Of a stretch of 64,000 nucleotides of DNA, positions 17,769 to 26,719 are shown piece by piece (the first letter of the stretch is position 1; every line of letters begins with the position of its first letter). Where the stretch lies: contig CATZLI010000003.1 of the NCBI GenBank assembly GCA_958421275.1, positions 62,001 through 126,000 on the forward strand, written 5' to 3'. Source of the DNA: an uncultured Collinsella sp. (GTDB lineage Bacteria; Actinomycetota; Coriobacteriia; Coriobacteriales; Coriobacteriaceae). The translations under genes and the position numbers were made by a program. Under the pieces are notes generated by a model, which made no database searches, had not been told where the DNA came from, and was given only the letters and a program-made list of their open reading frames with translations.

Positions 17769-18035
17769 TTAGGCGTTGATGCTGTTCACGAGCTTGGCAA
17801 GACCGGACTTGCGGTTGGAAGCCTGGTTCTTGTGGATAACATGCTTGGCGGCAGCCATGTCGAGACGCTTGGTGACGGTCTTGAGGGCAGCCTGGGCCTT
17901 CTCGGCGTCGCCCTCGGCGACGGCGGACTGGACGTGCTTGGTCAGCGTCTTGAGCTCGGACTTGACAGCCTTGTTACGCATGCGAGCTGCCTCATTGGTG
18001 CGGATACGCTTCTTCTGAGACTTGATGTTTGCCAC
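17769..18035 (-). CDS. rpsT: 30S ribosomal protein S20
   Basis: 88 residues beginning VANIKSQKKRIRTNEAAR, read from a GTG with AAAGGA nine nt upstream. Helical and basic, with KNQASNRKSGLAKLVN near the end, matching S20. S20 binds 16S rRNA early in assembly. It is a single-gene unit with its own promoter, a leader hairpin and a strong terminator. Confidence 0.95.
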   Translation of the reverse strand: MANIKSQKKRIRTNEAARMRNKAVKSELKTLTKHVQSAVAEGDAEKAQAALKTVTKRLDMAAAKHVIHKNQASNRKSGLAKLVNSINA

Positions 18036-18072
18036 TTCTGGAGTTCCTTTCGAGTTCCTTGCAAAAAATGTA

Positions 18073-18116
18073 TGACACCTCTGAGACACGGTGAGGTCAT
18101 GCAAGCGCCTACTATA
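18073..18116 (-). promoter_or_regulatory. rpsT promoter and attenuator-like leader hairpin
   Basis: An extended -10, TGCTATAGT, has its core at 18111-18116. Downstream, TGACCTCAC and GAGGTGTCA (18073-18099) form a hairpin followed five nt later by six Ts (18063-18068), then the ribosome site. This looks like a terminator inside the leader and may give autoregulation by S20. Confidence 0.5.
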
Positions 18117-18168
18117 GCACGCTCCCCCTCAAAGGGATAGAACGAATTTGTCAAATAGGCAGGTATCA

Positions 18169-19131
18169 TCACGATTTTCTCAAGATGTTCGTAATCCAGA
18201 GCAAAAGCGCGGTCTGAGAATCGGCCGAACCCTTCAGCGCGAGCTCCACATCGACCGCGCCCTCGAGCGCGGCAACGAGCTCTGCCATCGAAAAGCGACG
18301 TGCCCAGGTCAGGTGATTCTTGACCTGCCAGGACTGGAGCTTAAGTGTTGCGGCCAACTCACGACCCTGTCCGCGCGCATCGAGCGCCTTGGCAACGATA
18401 AGCTCGCGGATGCGGCCGCACAGCAATGTGTAAGTCCACACGTAGCTCTTGGCGGGCAGTAGATTGAAGAGCTCGAGAGAGCGTCGCATGTCACGGGCCG
18501 AGACCGCATTGAGAAAGTCCCAGGGTTGAACCTCGGCCGTACGTACAATCCAGCGCTCAACGTCGGCAAGCTCAATCTGCGGCGCCTCGACCATCTGGGC
18601 AAGCTTAGCCAAGTCGTTATCGAGCATGCGAGTGTTTTCACCCGAACGCGAGACGAGTTCCTCGGCGGCCGCCGTCGAGATCGACTTGCTGTGCTGCGTC
18701 GCCATCTGTTGCACGCGGCGCGGTAACTCCCAGCGCTTGGTGCCGGAGCAATCGATCACGGCCTTCTTGTCGATTTTGGCGATCGCCTTATACAGGCGCG
18801 TGTTCTTGGCAAGCGAGTCGGCGATGATGAGGCAGACCGTTGTGGGGTTAGGACTTGCCAGATACTCAACGAGCGGCTCCGAGACCGCCTTGGCGAGCTT
18901 TGAACAGCCGTCAAGGATTACCAGGCGAAACTCACTACCCATCGGAAAGGTGTTAAGCGATCCGATAATGGACTCGATATCGGGGTCCTTGGTCATGTCG
19001 CGCTCGTCGAGGTTGAACTCGACCATACCCGACTTTTCCAGACGCGCTTTCATACGCGAGACGGCGTGATCGCGCTTGACTCCGTCGGTACCGACGATCA
19101 GATATGCCGGCAGCAAACCGGTTTCGGACAT
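18169..19131 (-). CDS. holA: DNA polymerase III subunit delta
   Basis: 320 residues from MSETGLLPAYLIVGTD. The N-terminus with YLIVGTDGVKRDHAVSRM, followed by FNLDERD and LVILDGCSKL, matches the HolA AAA+-like domain. LVSRSGENTRMLDNDLAKLA matches domain III. HolA opens the beta clamp within the clamp loader. It lies 78 nt after comEC and upstream of rpsT; the comEC-holA-rpsT order is widespread. Confidence 0.9.
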   Translation of the reverse strand: MSETGLLPAYLIVGTDGVKRDHAVSRMKARLEKSGMVEFNLDERDMTKDPDIESIIGSLNTFPMGSEFRLVILDGCSKLAKAVSEPLVEYLASPNPTTVCLIIADSLAKNTRLYKAIAKIDKKAVIDCSGTKRWELPRRVQQMATQHSKSISTAAAEELVSRSGENTRMLDNDLAKLAQMVEAPQIELADVERWIVRTAEVQPWDFLNAVSARDMRRSLELFNLLPAKSYVWTYTLLCGRIRELIVAKALDARGQGRELAATLKLQSWQVKNHLTWARRFSMAELVAALEGAVDVELALKGSADSQTALLLWITNILRKS

Positions 19132-19209
19132 TGCGCTCCCCTCCCGCGGGCCTTCGTATTCGTTCCGTGCCATTCTAGCCCAGGGGCCCACCACACGCCA
19201 ACGACGTCG

Positions 19210-21513
19210 TCACGGTTGCTGGCATCGCATCGCAAAGCCATTCGCAGTCGGCGTGACGGTAATGTCACCGTGTTCGATAGTGCACGCGAAAACGCCGCCC
19301 GTTTCCTTAACGGCATCGATGCAGGCATCGGACGGATGGCCGTATCGATTCCCCTCGCCCGCGCTCGCGAGGGAAAGCTCGGGCTTCAGGACGTCCAGCA
19401 ACTCACCATCAACTGAAACCTTAGAGCCGTGATGCCCAAGTTTAAGGACATCGATATCCCCCACCTCCTGCACGAATTCCCGTTCTTGGTCGAGCTCGGC
19501 ATCACCGGTGAGGAGCATACGCAGGCCCTTGCCTTCCTGAACATAAGAGAGCAACAGGACAAGTGAGTCCTCATTTCCCTCGCCATCCACGGACTCGAAT
19601 GGCCACACCACGCGGGCGCAAAAAGAGCCGATGTCGACCGTATCCCCACGGCACACCTGCCGATACTCCACGCCAGGTCGGTTCAATACCTCGGCAGGAG
19701 CATCATCCAGCGCATCCGCCGCCACGGCAATCGTTCCGACCGAAAACTGTTCGAGCACGGCAGGCAGACCACCCCAGTGGTCCTCATCCCAATGCGTCAC
19801 AAAGACGGCATCGATATGGTGCACGTTATTGCGAACCAACGCCGCCACCACGCGCTCGTCGAGCCCGCAGTCGACGAGCGCCACTGCGCCGCCCTGGCGA
19901 ATAAGAATCGCATCGGCCTGGCCCACATCGAGCACCGTCACCGAAGGCGGAGCGAATCGATCCCAGTAGACGTACGGAATCGCAGCCAAGAGCACCAGGC
20001 ATGCAAGCCCCACCGCCATAGGACGTGCACGGGGACGCGGCCACCAGACAAGCAGAACCGCCAGCAAACACGGCACTAGGTAAATCCACATGCTATCGGG
20101 CGGCACGCTCACGGATGCACCCGGCACGGCGGCAAACAGCTGCTCAAAGAACAGCGCGCAACGGGCGGCAATCATGGGCACAACGAGCGCCCAAGTCCGC
20201 AACGGCGCCAGGAGCGAAAAGGGAACCAGCACGATCGACACGGCGAGCAGTGCGCTCACCACCGGACCGAGGACCGCATTTGCCAGCGGAGCAATGAGCG
20301 AGAACGTACCGAAGGCAGGAATGGTAATGGGAAGTGTCGCCAGTTGCGAGCACAGCGTGACGGAAAGCATGCTGGCAACGCCCGACGGAACACTCAGCTC
20401 ACCCAAAGCGTAGGTCGCATAGGGGCAAAAGCACAGAATGGCTAAGACGCTGGCACATGAAAGCTGAAAGCCCATCTCGAACAGAACCGTCGGCCGCAGC
20501 AACACAAAGATGGACATGGTAACGAAGAGTGCCGATGCGCCGTGCCGGCGCCGCCCCGCGCCGTTTACGACAAGCGTCGCGAACACCATGCAGCACGCGC
20601 GCACGGCCGAGGGAGACGCGCCCGTAAAAGCAGCGTAGCCCACAAGCGTTATCGCCAATATCGCCCGTTGAAGACCGCGTGAGCACCGAGTCTTTTGCAA
20701 TACACCCTCGATTACAAACCCCACGATTGCCAAATGGCTGCCCGAGACGGCGATAAGATGCGCCGTTCCCGTCACCGAAAACCAGTCGCCCGCCGGCTGG
20801 GCGCGCAGCTCGGCCGAACGACCGCAGACGACACCGGCTATGAGTGCACGCGCCGGGTCGGTCGCAGGCGCGATGGACGCAAGCAGCCCATTTCGCAGCC
20901 GAAGCAGCGGCCCCGGAGAACCCTCATCGATCGACACGATCCGAACGGCTTTTACCTTGCGTACCTCGCCTCGGAGCGCGCGCGATCGTCCAAACGCATC
21001 GTTCTCAAAACGTGAAACGCGACCGATAACACGCACGTGCGCCCCGACCTTGAGCTCGAGGTCGCACGATAGGCGAACCATTGCCAAGTTCTTACCGTCC
21101 GTGCGTGCCTCGCAGGTATAGGAATACACGTCGTCGTTTATGGATGGGTCACCCTGCACGACAAACTCAAGGCTGCTTGCCGCTCGACCGTCGAGCGCCT
21201 TCGAGGCGCTTAGCACGCCCACAGCCCACCACGCCGAGACGACCGCTCCCGCCACGAGACCGACGGACGCGGCATACAGCCACCGCTTCCAAGGGGCAAG
21301 CCGCGCACAAGATTGAGCCAGCACAACGAATACCGCCGCCGTAACGGGAATGGCCCATAGCGGCCCGACCGCCGAAGCCCGCTCCCGCAGCAGCGCATCG
21401 GCGGCCACGTTGAGCACCAAGGCGCAGCTCATGCACATGCCGGCACACAGGGCCATCGTCCACGTCATCAGAGGCCGCGGAGGCATCACATGCTCGCACT
21501 CGGTCGCACTCAT
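19210..21513 (-). CDS. comEC: DNA uptake channel ComEC
   Basis: 767-residue membrane protein. It starts with two hydrophobic segments, then a DUF4131-type domain (about 90-190), the competence domain with multiple membrane helices (GTAHLIAVSGSHLAIVGF, AFTGASPSAVRACCM), and a C-terminal metallo-beta-lactamase-like domain (VLDVGQADAILI, FVTHWDEDHWGG, LLTGDAELDQE, LKLGHHGSKVS). ComEC forms the inner-membrane pore for single-stranded DNA. Its ATG overlaps the comEA stop (ATGA), so the two are translationally coupled. Confidence 0.95.
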   Translation of the reverse strand: MSATECEHVMPPRPLMTWTMALCAGMCMSCALVLNVAADALLRERASAVGPLWAIPVTAAVFVVLAQSCARLAPWKRWLYAASVGLVAGAVVSAWWAVGVLSASKALDGRAASSLEFVVQGDPSINDDVYSYTCEARTDGKNLAMVRLSCDLELKVGAHVRVIGRVSRFENDAFGRSRALRGEVRKVKAVRIVSIDEGSPGPLLRLRNGLLASIAPATDPARALIAGVVCGRSAELRAQPAGDWFSVTGTAHLIAVSGSHLAIVGFVIEGVLQKTRCSRGLQRAILAITLVGYAAFTGASPSAVRACCMVFATLVVNGAGRRRHGASALFVTMSIFVLLRPTVLFEMGFQLSCASVLAILCFCPYATYALGELSVPSGVASMLSVTLCSQLATLPITIPAFGTFSLIAPLANAVLGPVVSALLAVSIVLVPFSLLAPLRTWALVVPMIAARCALFFEQLFAAVPGASVSVPPDSMWIYLVPCLLAVLLVWWPRPRARPMAVGLACLVLLAAIPYVYWDRFAPPSVTVLDVGQADAILIRQGGAVALVDCGLDERVVAALVRNNVHHIDAVFVTHWDEDHWGGLPAVLEQFSVGTIAVAADALDDAPAEVLNRPGVEYRQVCRGDTVDIGSFCARVVWPFESVDGEGNEDSLVLLLSYVQEGKGLRMLLTGDAELDQEREFVQEVGDIDVLKLGHHGSKVSVDGELLDVLKPELSLASAGEGNRYGHPSDACIDAVKETGGVFACTIEHGDITVTPTANGFAMRCQQP

Positions 21514-22223
21514 ACGCAGATGGAATCTTTGATTTTGGCAAGCTTCTTCTCGCCGATTCCCGACACACGCATCAGATCGTCAACCGAGGCAAAAGCACCG
21601 TTCTTTGTCCGCTCATCGATAATCGACTGGGCCATGGAGGGACCGATGCCCGAGAGCGTCTGCAGCTCTGCCGCGCTTGCCGTATTGATGTTGACTAGGC
21701 CCGTTGCGCCACTCACGCCCAATGATGCGGAAGCCCCACCATCAACACCGGCTTCCGCAATGGACGCCTGCTGCTCCCCTACCGTTGGAACGTGGATTTT
21801 TTGTCCATCAGTGACCTTAGATGCCCGATTGAGCCCCGTAACGTCTGCCTCGGGCGCCAGCCCGCCGGCGGCATCAATCGCCTGAGCCACCCGCGCGCCG
21901 TCCTTGAGGCGATATACACCGGGCGACACAACGGCGCCATCGACATCGACATAGACCTCTGCCGCGGCAGAAGCCTTAGTCGAAGAACCTTCGGATGTCT
22001 TTCCGCTCGAGGCATCACCGGATCCCGGCTCCATCAACGAGCCCGTACCGTCAGTGCGCTCAAACGACACACCGCCGGCACCGCCGCCAAGGTTCGCCAT
22101 CGCCAAGCCGCTCGCCATCGCAATGACGACCAGTATCGCCATCACCACTGCCTTATGACCGAGCAGCTTGTCCGCCAAGCGGTCCATCCGTTTGACCCGT
22201 TCGTGTTGTTCGCGCTGCGCCAT
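21510..22223 (-). CDS. comEA: Competence DNA receptor ComEA
   Basis: 237 residues from an ATG with GGGAGG upstream. A short basic N-terminus is followed by one membrane segment (AVVMAILVVIAMASGLAMA, about 27-45), a Ser/Gly-rich linker, an SLBB domain (VYVDVDGAVVSPGVYRL...KIHVP), another Gly/Ala linker and a C-terminal helix-hairpin-helix pair (VNINTASAAELQTLSGIG, LMRVSGIGEKKLAKIK). It binds double-stranded DNA outside the membrane and hands it to ComEC. Confidence 0.93.
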   Translation of the reverse strand: MAQREQHERVKRMDRLADKLLGHKAVVMAILVVIAMASGLAMANLGGGAGGVSFERTDGTGSLMEPGSGDASSGKTSEGSSTKASAAAEVYVDVDGAVVSPGVYRLKDGARVAQAIDAAGGLAPEADVTGLNRASKVTDGQKIHVPTVGEQQASIAEAGVDGGASASLGVSGATGLVNINTASAAELQTLSGIGPSMAQSIIDERTKNGAFASVDDLMRVSGIGEKKLAKIKDSICV

Positions 22224-22396
22224 AGCAAAACCTCCCAACACCATCGTGTCAGGAAAGGAGCCCTGCAACAGCCACGCTCCAAAACCGGTTTTAGCGGTCA
22301 AACCAAAAACCGACCAAAACCTTGCACAAATCTGTCCATTTATTCAGGCACACGTCAGCAAATGAACACTTAGCCGCAAAATGCCCAGATAGCAAA
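22224..22396. promoter_or_regulatory. comEA upstream region with 12-bp palindrome
   Basis: The region upstream of comEA contains a perfect palindrome AAAACCGGTTTT at 22281-22292 and several nearby CCAAAAC/AACCAAA repeats. No clear -10/-35 pair could be assigned. The palindrome may be an operator for the competence genes. Confidence 0.3.
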
Positions 22397-22426
22397 AGAC
22401 CGACGATGCAGGCGCATCGTCGGTCT
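22397..22426 (-). terminator. Terminator of the mihF-gmk-rpoZ-thiI unit
   Basis: AGACCGACGATG pairs with CATCGTCGGTCT; TTTTGC follows on the minus strand, 11 nt after the thiI stop codon. Confidence 0.9.
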
Positions 22427-22436
22427 ATGCACAACA

Positions 22437-23681
22437 TTACTCGTGATCTTGGTAAATCTCACGCGGAGCAAGCTCCGAATGTTTGCGTTTTAAGGTCTTA
22501 GGGGCCTTATACGTGTTGCTCTCGAAGTCGATGTACTCGGTCTGCTTGAGCAGGCGCTCAATCATCTCCTCGTGATCGAACAACTCCCAGGCCTCATGCA
22601 CGGCATCGAGTTTAGCGTGCGTCTCGGGACGGCGCGGCATAAACAGCGTGCAGCAGTCGGGAGCGGCCTCAGTCGAGATATCAAACGTACCGATCTCCTC
22701 GGCGCGCGCGATGATCTCCTGCTTGTCCGAACCGATGAGAGGGCGGAACACGGGGATCTTCACGGCCTCGTTGACGGCCATGATGTTCTCAAGCGTTTGG
22801 GAGGCAACCTGCCCAAGCGATTCGCCCGTCACGATAGCCTTGGCGCCCTCGATGTGTGCAATGCGCTCGGCAACCGAATACATAATGCGGCGATACATGA
22901 TCACGCGCAGGTTGCTGGGACAGGTCACCGAAATCTCGCGCTGGCAGTCGCCAAACGGCACAACATACAGACGGCCGATCTGGACACCCGGCTCAAGGGC
23001 GCGAATGATGTCCTGCACTAGATACTCGCTGGTATCTGGCGTCTGCGGACGACCGGAAAAATGCACCGGCACGCACACGGCTCCGCGTCGCGCGAGCATC
23101 CAGGTCGCCACCGGCGAGTCGATACCCGATGACAGCAGGGTCACGACCTTACCGGCAGAGCCCACCGGCAGACCGCCCACACCGCGCTCGGAGCGCGCGT
23201 ACACATAAACGCTACCCTGAACAACCAGCACGTGAACCATCGCGTCGGGATCGTGCATTTGAACCTTTTTATCGGGGAACGCCTCGCACAGCACCTCGCC
23301 AACCTGTCGATTGATATCAATCGAGGTGAGCTCGTAGTCGGTATTGGAGCGCTTGGCGTGCACCTTAAACGAATCGAAGGGGCCAAACTCACGCAGCGCC
23401 TTCACGGCGGCGGCACAGTACTCCTGAGGGTCGCGATTGGTGTGATACGCCAAAGACACGCGAGCAACGCCGGGAACGGTGCGAATGACACGAGCCGCCT
23501 CGTCGGCCTGATGCTCGTTAAAGGTCACGAGGATATAACCGGAAATTCGAGACACGGCATTCACGGAAAAGGCGGCCAAGGCCGCCTTGATGTTATCCAT
23601 GAGGATATGCTCAAAATGTGCGCGGTTCTTACCCTTAAGTCCAACCTCGTGATAGTGGACCAGGCAGACGCGAGCCGCCAT
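22437..23681 (-). CDS. thiI: tRNA 4-thiouridine synthase ThiI
   Basis: 414 residues. N-terminal ferredoxin-like/THUMP region (HYHEVGLKGKNRAHFE), then a PP-loop ATPase with LLSSGIDSPVATWML and a conserved DCCTLFMPRRPETHAK stretch. ThiI adenylates U8 of tRNA and passes sulfur to it. The rhodanese domain found in some ThiI is absent, as in many Gram-positive versions, so it would need another sulfur carrier. It starts directly after the rpoZ stop. Confidence 0.92.
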   Translation of the reverse strand: MAARVCLVHYHEVGLKGKNRAHFEHILMDNIKAALAAFSVNAVSRISGYILVTFNEHQADEAARVIRTVPGVARVSLAYHTNRDPQEYCAAAVKALREFGPFDSFKVHAKRSNTDYELTSIDINRQVGEVLCEAFPDKKVQMHDPDAMVHVLVVQGSVYVYARSERGVGGLPVGSAGKVVTLLSSGIDSPVATWMLARRGAVCVPVHFSGRPQTPDTSEYLVQDIIRALEPGVQIGRLYVVPFGDCQREISVTCPSNLRVIMYRRIMYSVAERIAHIEGAKAIVTGESLGQVASQTLENIMAVNEAVKIPVFRPLIGSDKQEIIARAEEIGTFDISTEAAPDCCTLFMPRRPETHAKLDAVHEAWELFDHEEMIERLLKQTEYIDFESNTYKAPKTLKRKHSELAPREIYQDHE

Positions 23682-23963
23682 TTAGGCTTCAGCAACCTTG
23701 TGGCCGAGCGCCTTCTCGTAACGGGCCTCGTCGTAAGAGATGTCGCCGTCGACAATCTCGTCCATAGCCATCGAGATGGTGTCGGCACCGGAAAGCCCGA
23801 TGGTGATGTCATCGACATCCTGGACGGCAAGCACGCGGTTGTGCTGGCCACGCAGCATGCTATTGATGTCGCAGGCGCGCTTGGAGGCAAGCGAAGCGAG
23901 CAGGAAGCGGTTGTGATCGGTCTTCTCCAGAAGATCGTCAATGCAAGGCTTTACAACGGACAC
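23682..23963 (-). CDS. rpoZ: RNA polymerase omega subunit
   Basis: 93 residues starting at GTG. MSVVKPCIDDLLEKTDHNRFLL is followed by SLASKRACDINSMLRG, the omega signature (ASKRARQIN-like). Omega stabilises beta-prime during RNA polymerase assembly. Position right after gmk is the standard gmk-rpoZ pair. The C-terminus (ISYDEARYEKALG) is a little longer than minimal omega. Confidence 0.88.
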   Translation of the reverse strand: MSVVKPCIDDLLEKTDHNRFLLASLASKRACDINSMLRGQHNRVLAVQDVDDITIGLSGADTISMAMDEIVDGDISYDEARYEKALGHKVAEA

Positions 23964-23968
23964 GGACC

Positions 23969-24538
23969 TCAGATCCTTTCATGCATATCGAGAACGCGAA
24001 CGAGCTCATCGGTCGCGCGGTCGAGATCGTCATTTACCACGACTTCGTCGTAGCGGTCGGCAAGGGCAAGCTCATCGGCGGCGTTTGCCATACGCAGCTC
24101 AATCGTCTCGGGCGTCTCGGTACCGCGACCGACTAGACGCTCGCGAAGCACCTCGAGCGAAGGTGGCTTGATAAAGATCAGCACGGCCTCGGGGAAACGC
24201 TCCTTGACCTGCAGGGCACCCTGGACATCGATCTCCAAGATGAGAGACGAACCAGAGGCGAGCTTGGACTGAACCTCGCTCACCAATGTGCCGTAGCAGT
24301 TACCGTGGACCTCGGCCCACTCAACAAACTCACCGTTTGCCACGCAGCGGTCGAACTCCTCGCGCGTCAGAAAAAAGTAGTTGACGCCGTCGGCCTCACC
24401 TTTGCGTGGTGCTCGCGTGGTAGCCGAAACCGTCAGGCCCAGGTTCGAGCGGCGCTCGCGCACACGAGTGACGAGCGTACCCTTGCCTGCGCCTGACGGT
24501 CCAGAAATCACAAAGAGCTTGGAATCCTGAGCGCTCAC
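23969..24538 (-). CDS. gmk: Guanylate kinase
   Basis: 189 residues. P-loop SGPSGAGKGTLV near residue 13, then SATTRAPRKGEADGVNYFF, EWAEVHGNCYGT and LEIDVQGALQVK, all typical of GMP kinase. It converts GMP to GDP in purine metabolism. It begins with GTG immediately after the mihF stop and is followed by rpoZ. Confidence 0.96.
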   Translation of the reverse strand: MSAQDSKLFVISGPSGAGKGTLVTRVRERRSNLGLTVSATTRAPRKGEADGVNYFFLTREEFDRCVANGEFVEWAEVHGNCYGTLVSEVQSKLASGSSLILEIDVQGALQVKERFPEAVLIFIKPPSLEVLRERLVGRGTETPETIELRMANAADELALADRYDEVVVNDDLDRATDELVRVLDMHERI

Positions 24539-24847
24539 TTATTTGGTCAGCTGCTCGAGGAGCTGCTCGCGCTGACGGACGCCGAGGCCCTGGACGCGAC
24601 GGGTAGCGGAGATACCGAGCTCCTCCATGATCTTGGCGGCCTTGGCCTTGCCATAACCAGGAAGAGACTCGATGAGGGTGGAAACCTTCATGCGGGAAGC
24701 GATGGGGTCATCGGAGTTGAGCACGGACTCGAGGGACTTCTCGCCCTTCTTGATCTGCTCGCGAAGCTCAGCGCGGGCGTGACGTGCGGCAGCAGCCTTC
24801 TCAAGAGCCTGCTTGCGCTGCTCATCGGTAAGCTGAGGGAGTGCCAT
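24539..24847 (-). CDS. mihF: Integration host factor-like protein, actinobacterial type (MihF)
   Basis: 102 residues from MALPQLTDEQRKQALEKA. A long helix, then a helix-two-turn-helix region with LIESLPGYGKAKAAKIMEELGI and a GVRQREQLLEQL tail. This is the mIHF family, unrelated in fold to HU/IHF, found next to gmk in actinobacteria. It bends DNA and acts as a nucleoid-associated protein. A strong hairpin lies in its leader. Confidence 0.9.
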   Translation of the reverse strand: MALPQLTDEQRKQALEKAAAARHARAELREQIKKGEKSLESVLNSDDPIASRMKVSTLIESLPGYGKAKAAKIMEELGISATRRVQGLGVRQREQLLEQLTK

Positions 24848-24888
24848 TCGTACCTCCAAATAGTTGGGTTATATCTGATTCAATAATT

Positions 24889-24920
24889 GGCATTTTAGCA
24901 CGTAGAACGTACAAAATGCC
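24889..24920 (-). promoter_or_regulatory. Stable hairpin in the mihF leader
   Basis: GGCATTTT plus GTACGT pairs with ACGTGC plus AAAATGCC, 14 base pairs with a three-base loop and one bulge. It lies about 40 nt before the mihF start, without a T-run. A possible promoter, TTGCAC (24960-24965) with TAACCT (24936-24941), lies just upstream. Confidence 0.5.
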
Positions 24921-24983
24921 CAATCGCGGCTCCATAGGTTAGACGATACCCGCAAAAAGTGCAATATACTGCGCCCAAAGTTA

Positions 24984-25041
24984 AGCCCCTGACCTGCGAT
25001 TCCACACAAAGGATGGGAAAGATTACGCAGGCACAGGGGCT
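24984..25041. terminator. Terminator-like stem after the pyr operon
   Basis: AGCCCCTG-CTGCG pairs with CGCAG-CAGGGGCT across a 27-nt loop. It is the only stable stem between the pyrF stop and mihF and presumably ends the pyr transcript. The T-run is weak on the minus strand (TAACTTTG); on the plus strand ATTTTG follows. Confidence 0.4.
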
Positions 25042-25086
25042 ATTTTGTGCTAATGAGACCCAAAAGTGGTGACTTAGGGGAATCTT

Positions 25087-25803
25087 TTACGCGACGTTTT
25101 CGACCAGCTCAGCGACGATGGCGTCAAAGGCGGCAACCGGATCGTCGGCACCGGTGATGGGACGGCCCACCACAATGTGGCTTGCGCCACGCTCGATAGC
25201 CTGGGAAGGCGTCGCCACGCGGGACTGGTCACCTAAGGCGGCACCCACCGGACGCACACCCGGAGTCACGATCAGGGCATCAGGGCCCAGCAGCTCACGC
25301 ATGTCGTGAGCCTCCATCGGCGAGCACACGATGCCATCGATGCCGTTGGCCTGAGCGAGCTTTGCCAGGCGGGCGGCCTCCTCGGCCACGGGCGACTCGA
25401 CGCCGATCTCGCTCAAGGCATCCTGATTCATGCTCGTGAGCACGGTGATGGCGACGAGCTTGGCGCGGTCCTCGCGCGCCTCCTCGGCACCCTCGCGGCA
25501 GGCAGCGAGCATGGCGCCCGAACCCAAGCCGTGAACCGAGAGCAGGTCGGCACCGGCAAGCGAGGCCGAACGGGCGGCACCGCGAACCTGATGCGGAATA
25601 TCATGGAACTTAAGGTCAAGGAAGACCTTAAAGCCCAGGTCCTTAAAGGTCTTGACGATCTCGGGGCCCTCAGCGTAATAGAGCGTCATGCCAACCTTGA
25701 GCCAGGCGGCATGGCCCGAAAGCTCGTGGGCGAGCTCGAGCGAACGTTCACGATCGCAGTCGAGGGCGACGATTACGCGGTCGCGGGCATCGGTCTCTAG
25801 CAT
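25087..25803 (-). CDS. pyrF: Orotidine 5'-phosphate decarboxylase
   Basis: 238 residues. The active-site signature FLDLKFHDIPHQV (DxKxxDI) lies near residue 60, with VIVALDCD at the start, TPGVRP and VVGRPIT at the end. It decarboxylates OMP to UMP, the last step of de novo pyrimidine synthesis. It overlaps the end of pyrD by 7 nt and is the last gene of the pyr operon. Confidence 0.95.
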   Translation of the reverse strand: MLETDARDRVIVALDCDRERSLELAHELSGHAAWLKVGMTLYYAEGPEIVKTFKDLGFKVFLDLKFHDIPHQVRGAARSASLAGADLLSVHGLGSGAMLAACREGAEEAREDRAKLVAITVLTSMNQDALSEIGVESPVAEEAARLAKLAQANGIDGIVCSPMEAHDMRELLGPDALIVTPGVRPVGAALGDQSRVATPSQAIERGASHIVVGRPITGADDPVAAFDAIVAELVENVA

Positions 25804-26705
25804 TCGAAAGCACCTACCAGCTCGTTGATGTCCTTTACGCCCTGGGACTCGGCCCAGGCCTCGAGCTCATGCGCGATCTTGAGCGAAGCGCACGGATCGA
25901 CGAAGTTGGCCATGCCGACCGACACGCAGGTGGCACCGGCCAGGATAAACTCAGCCGCATCCTCACCGGTCATGACACCGCCGACACCGTTGATGGGGAT
26001 ATCGACGGCCTGGGCAACCTCCCAGACCATGCGCACGGCGATGTGGTGGCACAGCGGGCCCGAAAGGCCGCCCTTGGGCTTGGCCACGCGGGACTTGCGG
26101 GTATGGACGTCGATGGCCATGCCCTGAATGGAGTTGATGACCGAAAGGCCGTCGGCGCCGGCAGCCTCGAGGGCCTTGGCGATCTCGGCGACGTTGACCG
26201 GCGCCATCTTCACGAACAGCGGCTTATCGGTCACCTTGCGGCAGGCAGCCATAACGGAAGAGGCGCCCTCGGGCGTGGAGCCCATGGCGGCACCGCCGGC
26301 GGCGATATTGGGGCAGCTCACGTTGATCTCGTAGCCGGCAGCCCAGGGGCACAGCTCGACATACATCTCGAGTGCGCGGACAAACTCGTCAACGGAGTGG
26401 CCGGCAACCTGACAGATGACCTGGCAGCCGTCCTTGGAGAGCTGCTCGAGCCACGGACCGGACTCGCGAGCAAAGGCGGCCACGCCGGGGTTCTGAAGGC
26501 CCACGGAGTTGATCATACCGCCGGGGATCTCGGCCATGCGGGGCGCGGGGTTACCGGGCCAGGGCTCGGCTGCGCAACCCTTGGTGGTGATGGCGCCCAG
26601 TTGGGAAACATCAAAGAAGTTCTGGAACTGCCAGCCGTAGCCAAAGGTACCGGCTGCGGTGTTGATGGGGTTTTGCATCTTGACGCCGCCGAAATCGACG
26701 GCCAT
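25797..26705 (-). CDS. pyrD: Dihydroorotate dehydrogenase, NAD-dependent catalytic subunit (PyrD class 1B)
   Basis: 302 residues from MAVDFGGVKMQNPINTAAGTFGYG, aligning with the usual start of the family; coupled GTG starts at 26711 or 26720 are possible. Visible motifs are NSVGLQNPGV, EINVSCPN with the catalytic Cys, and a C-terminal NGVGGVMTGEDAAEFILAGA. It oxidises dihydroorotate with FMN. The adjacent PyrK subunit shows it is the heterotetrameric 1B type that passes electrons to NAD+. Confidence 0.93.
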   Translation of the reverse strand: MAVDFGGVKMQNPINTAAGTFGYGWQFQNFFDVSQLGAITTKGCAAEPWPGNPAPRMAEIPGGMINSVGLQNPGVAAFARESGPWLEQLSKDGCQVICQVAGHSVDEFVRALEMYVELCPWAAGYEINVSCPNIAAGGAAMGSTPEGASSVMAACRKVTDKPLFVKMAPVNVAEIAKALEAAGADGLSVINSIQGMAIDVHTRKSRVAKPKGGLSGPLCHHIAVRMVWEVAQAVDIPINGVGGVMTGEDAAEFILAGATCVSVGMANFVDPCASLKIAHELEAWAESQGVKDINELVGAFEC

Positions 26706-26719
26706 GTTCACGGTACCCA

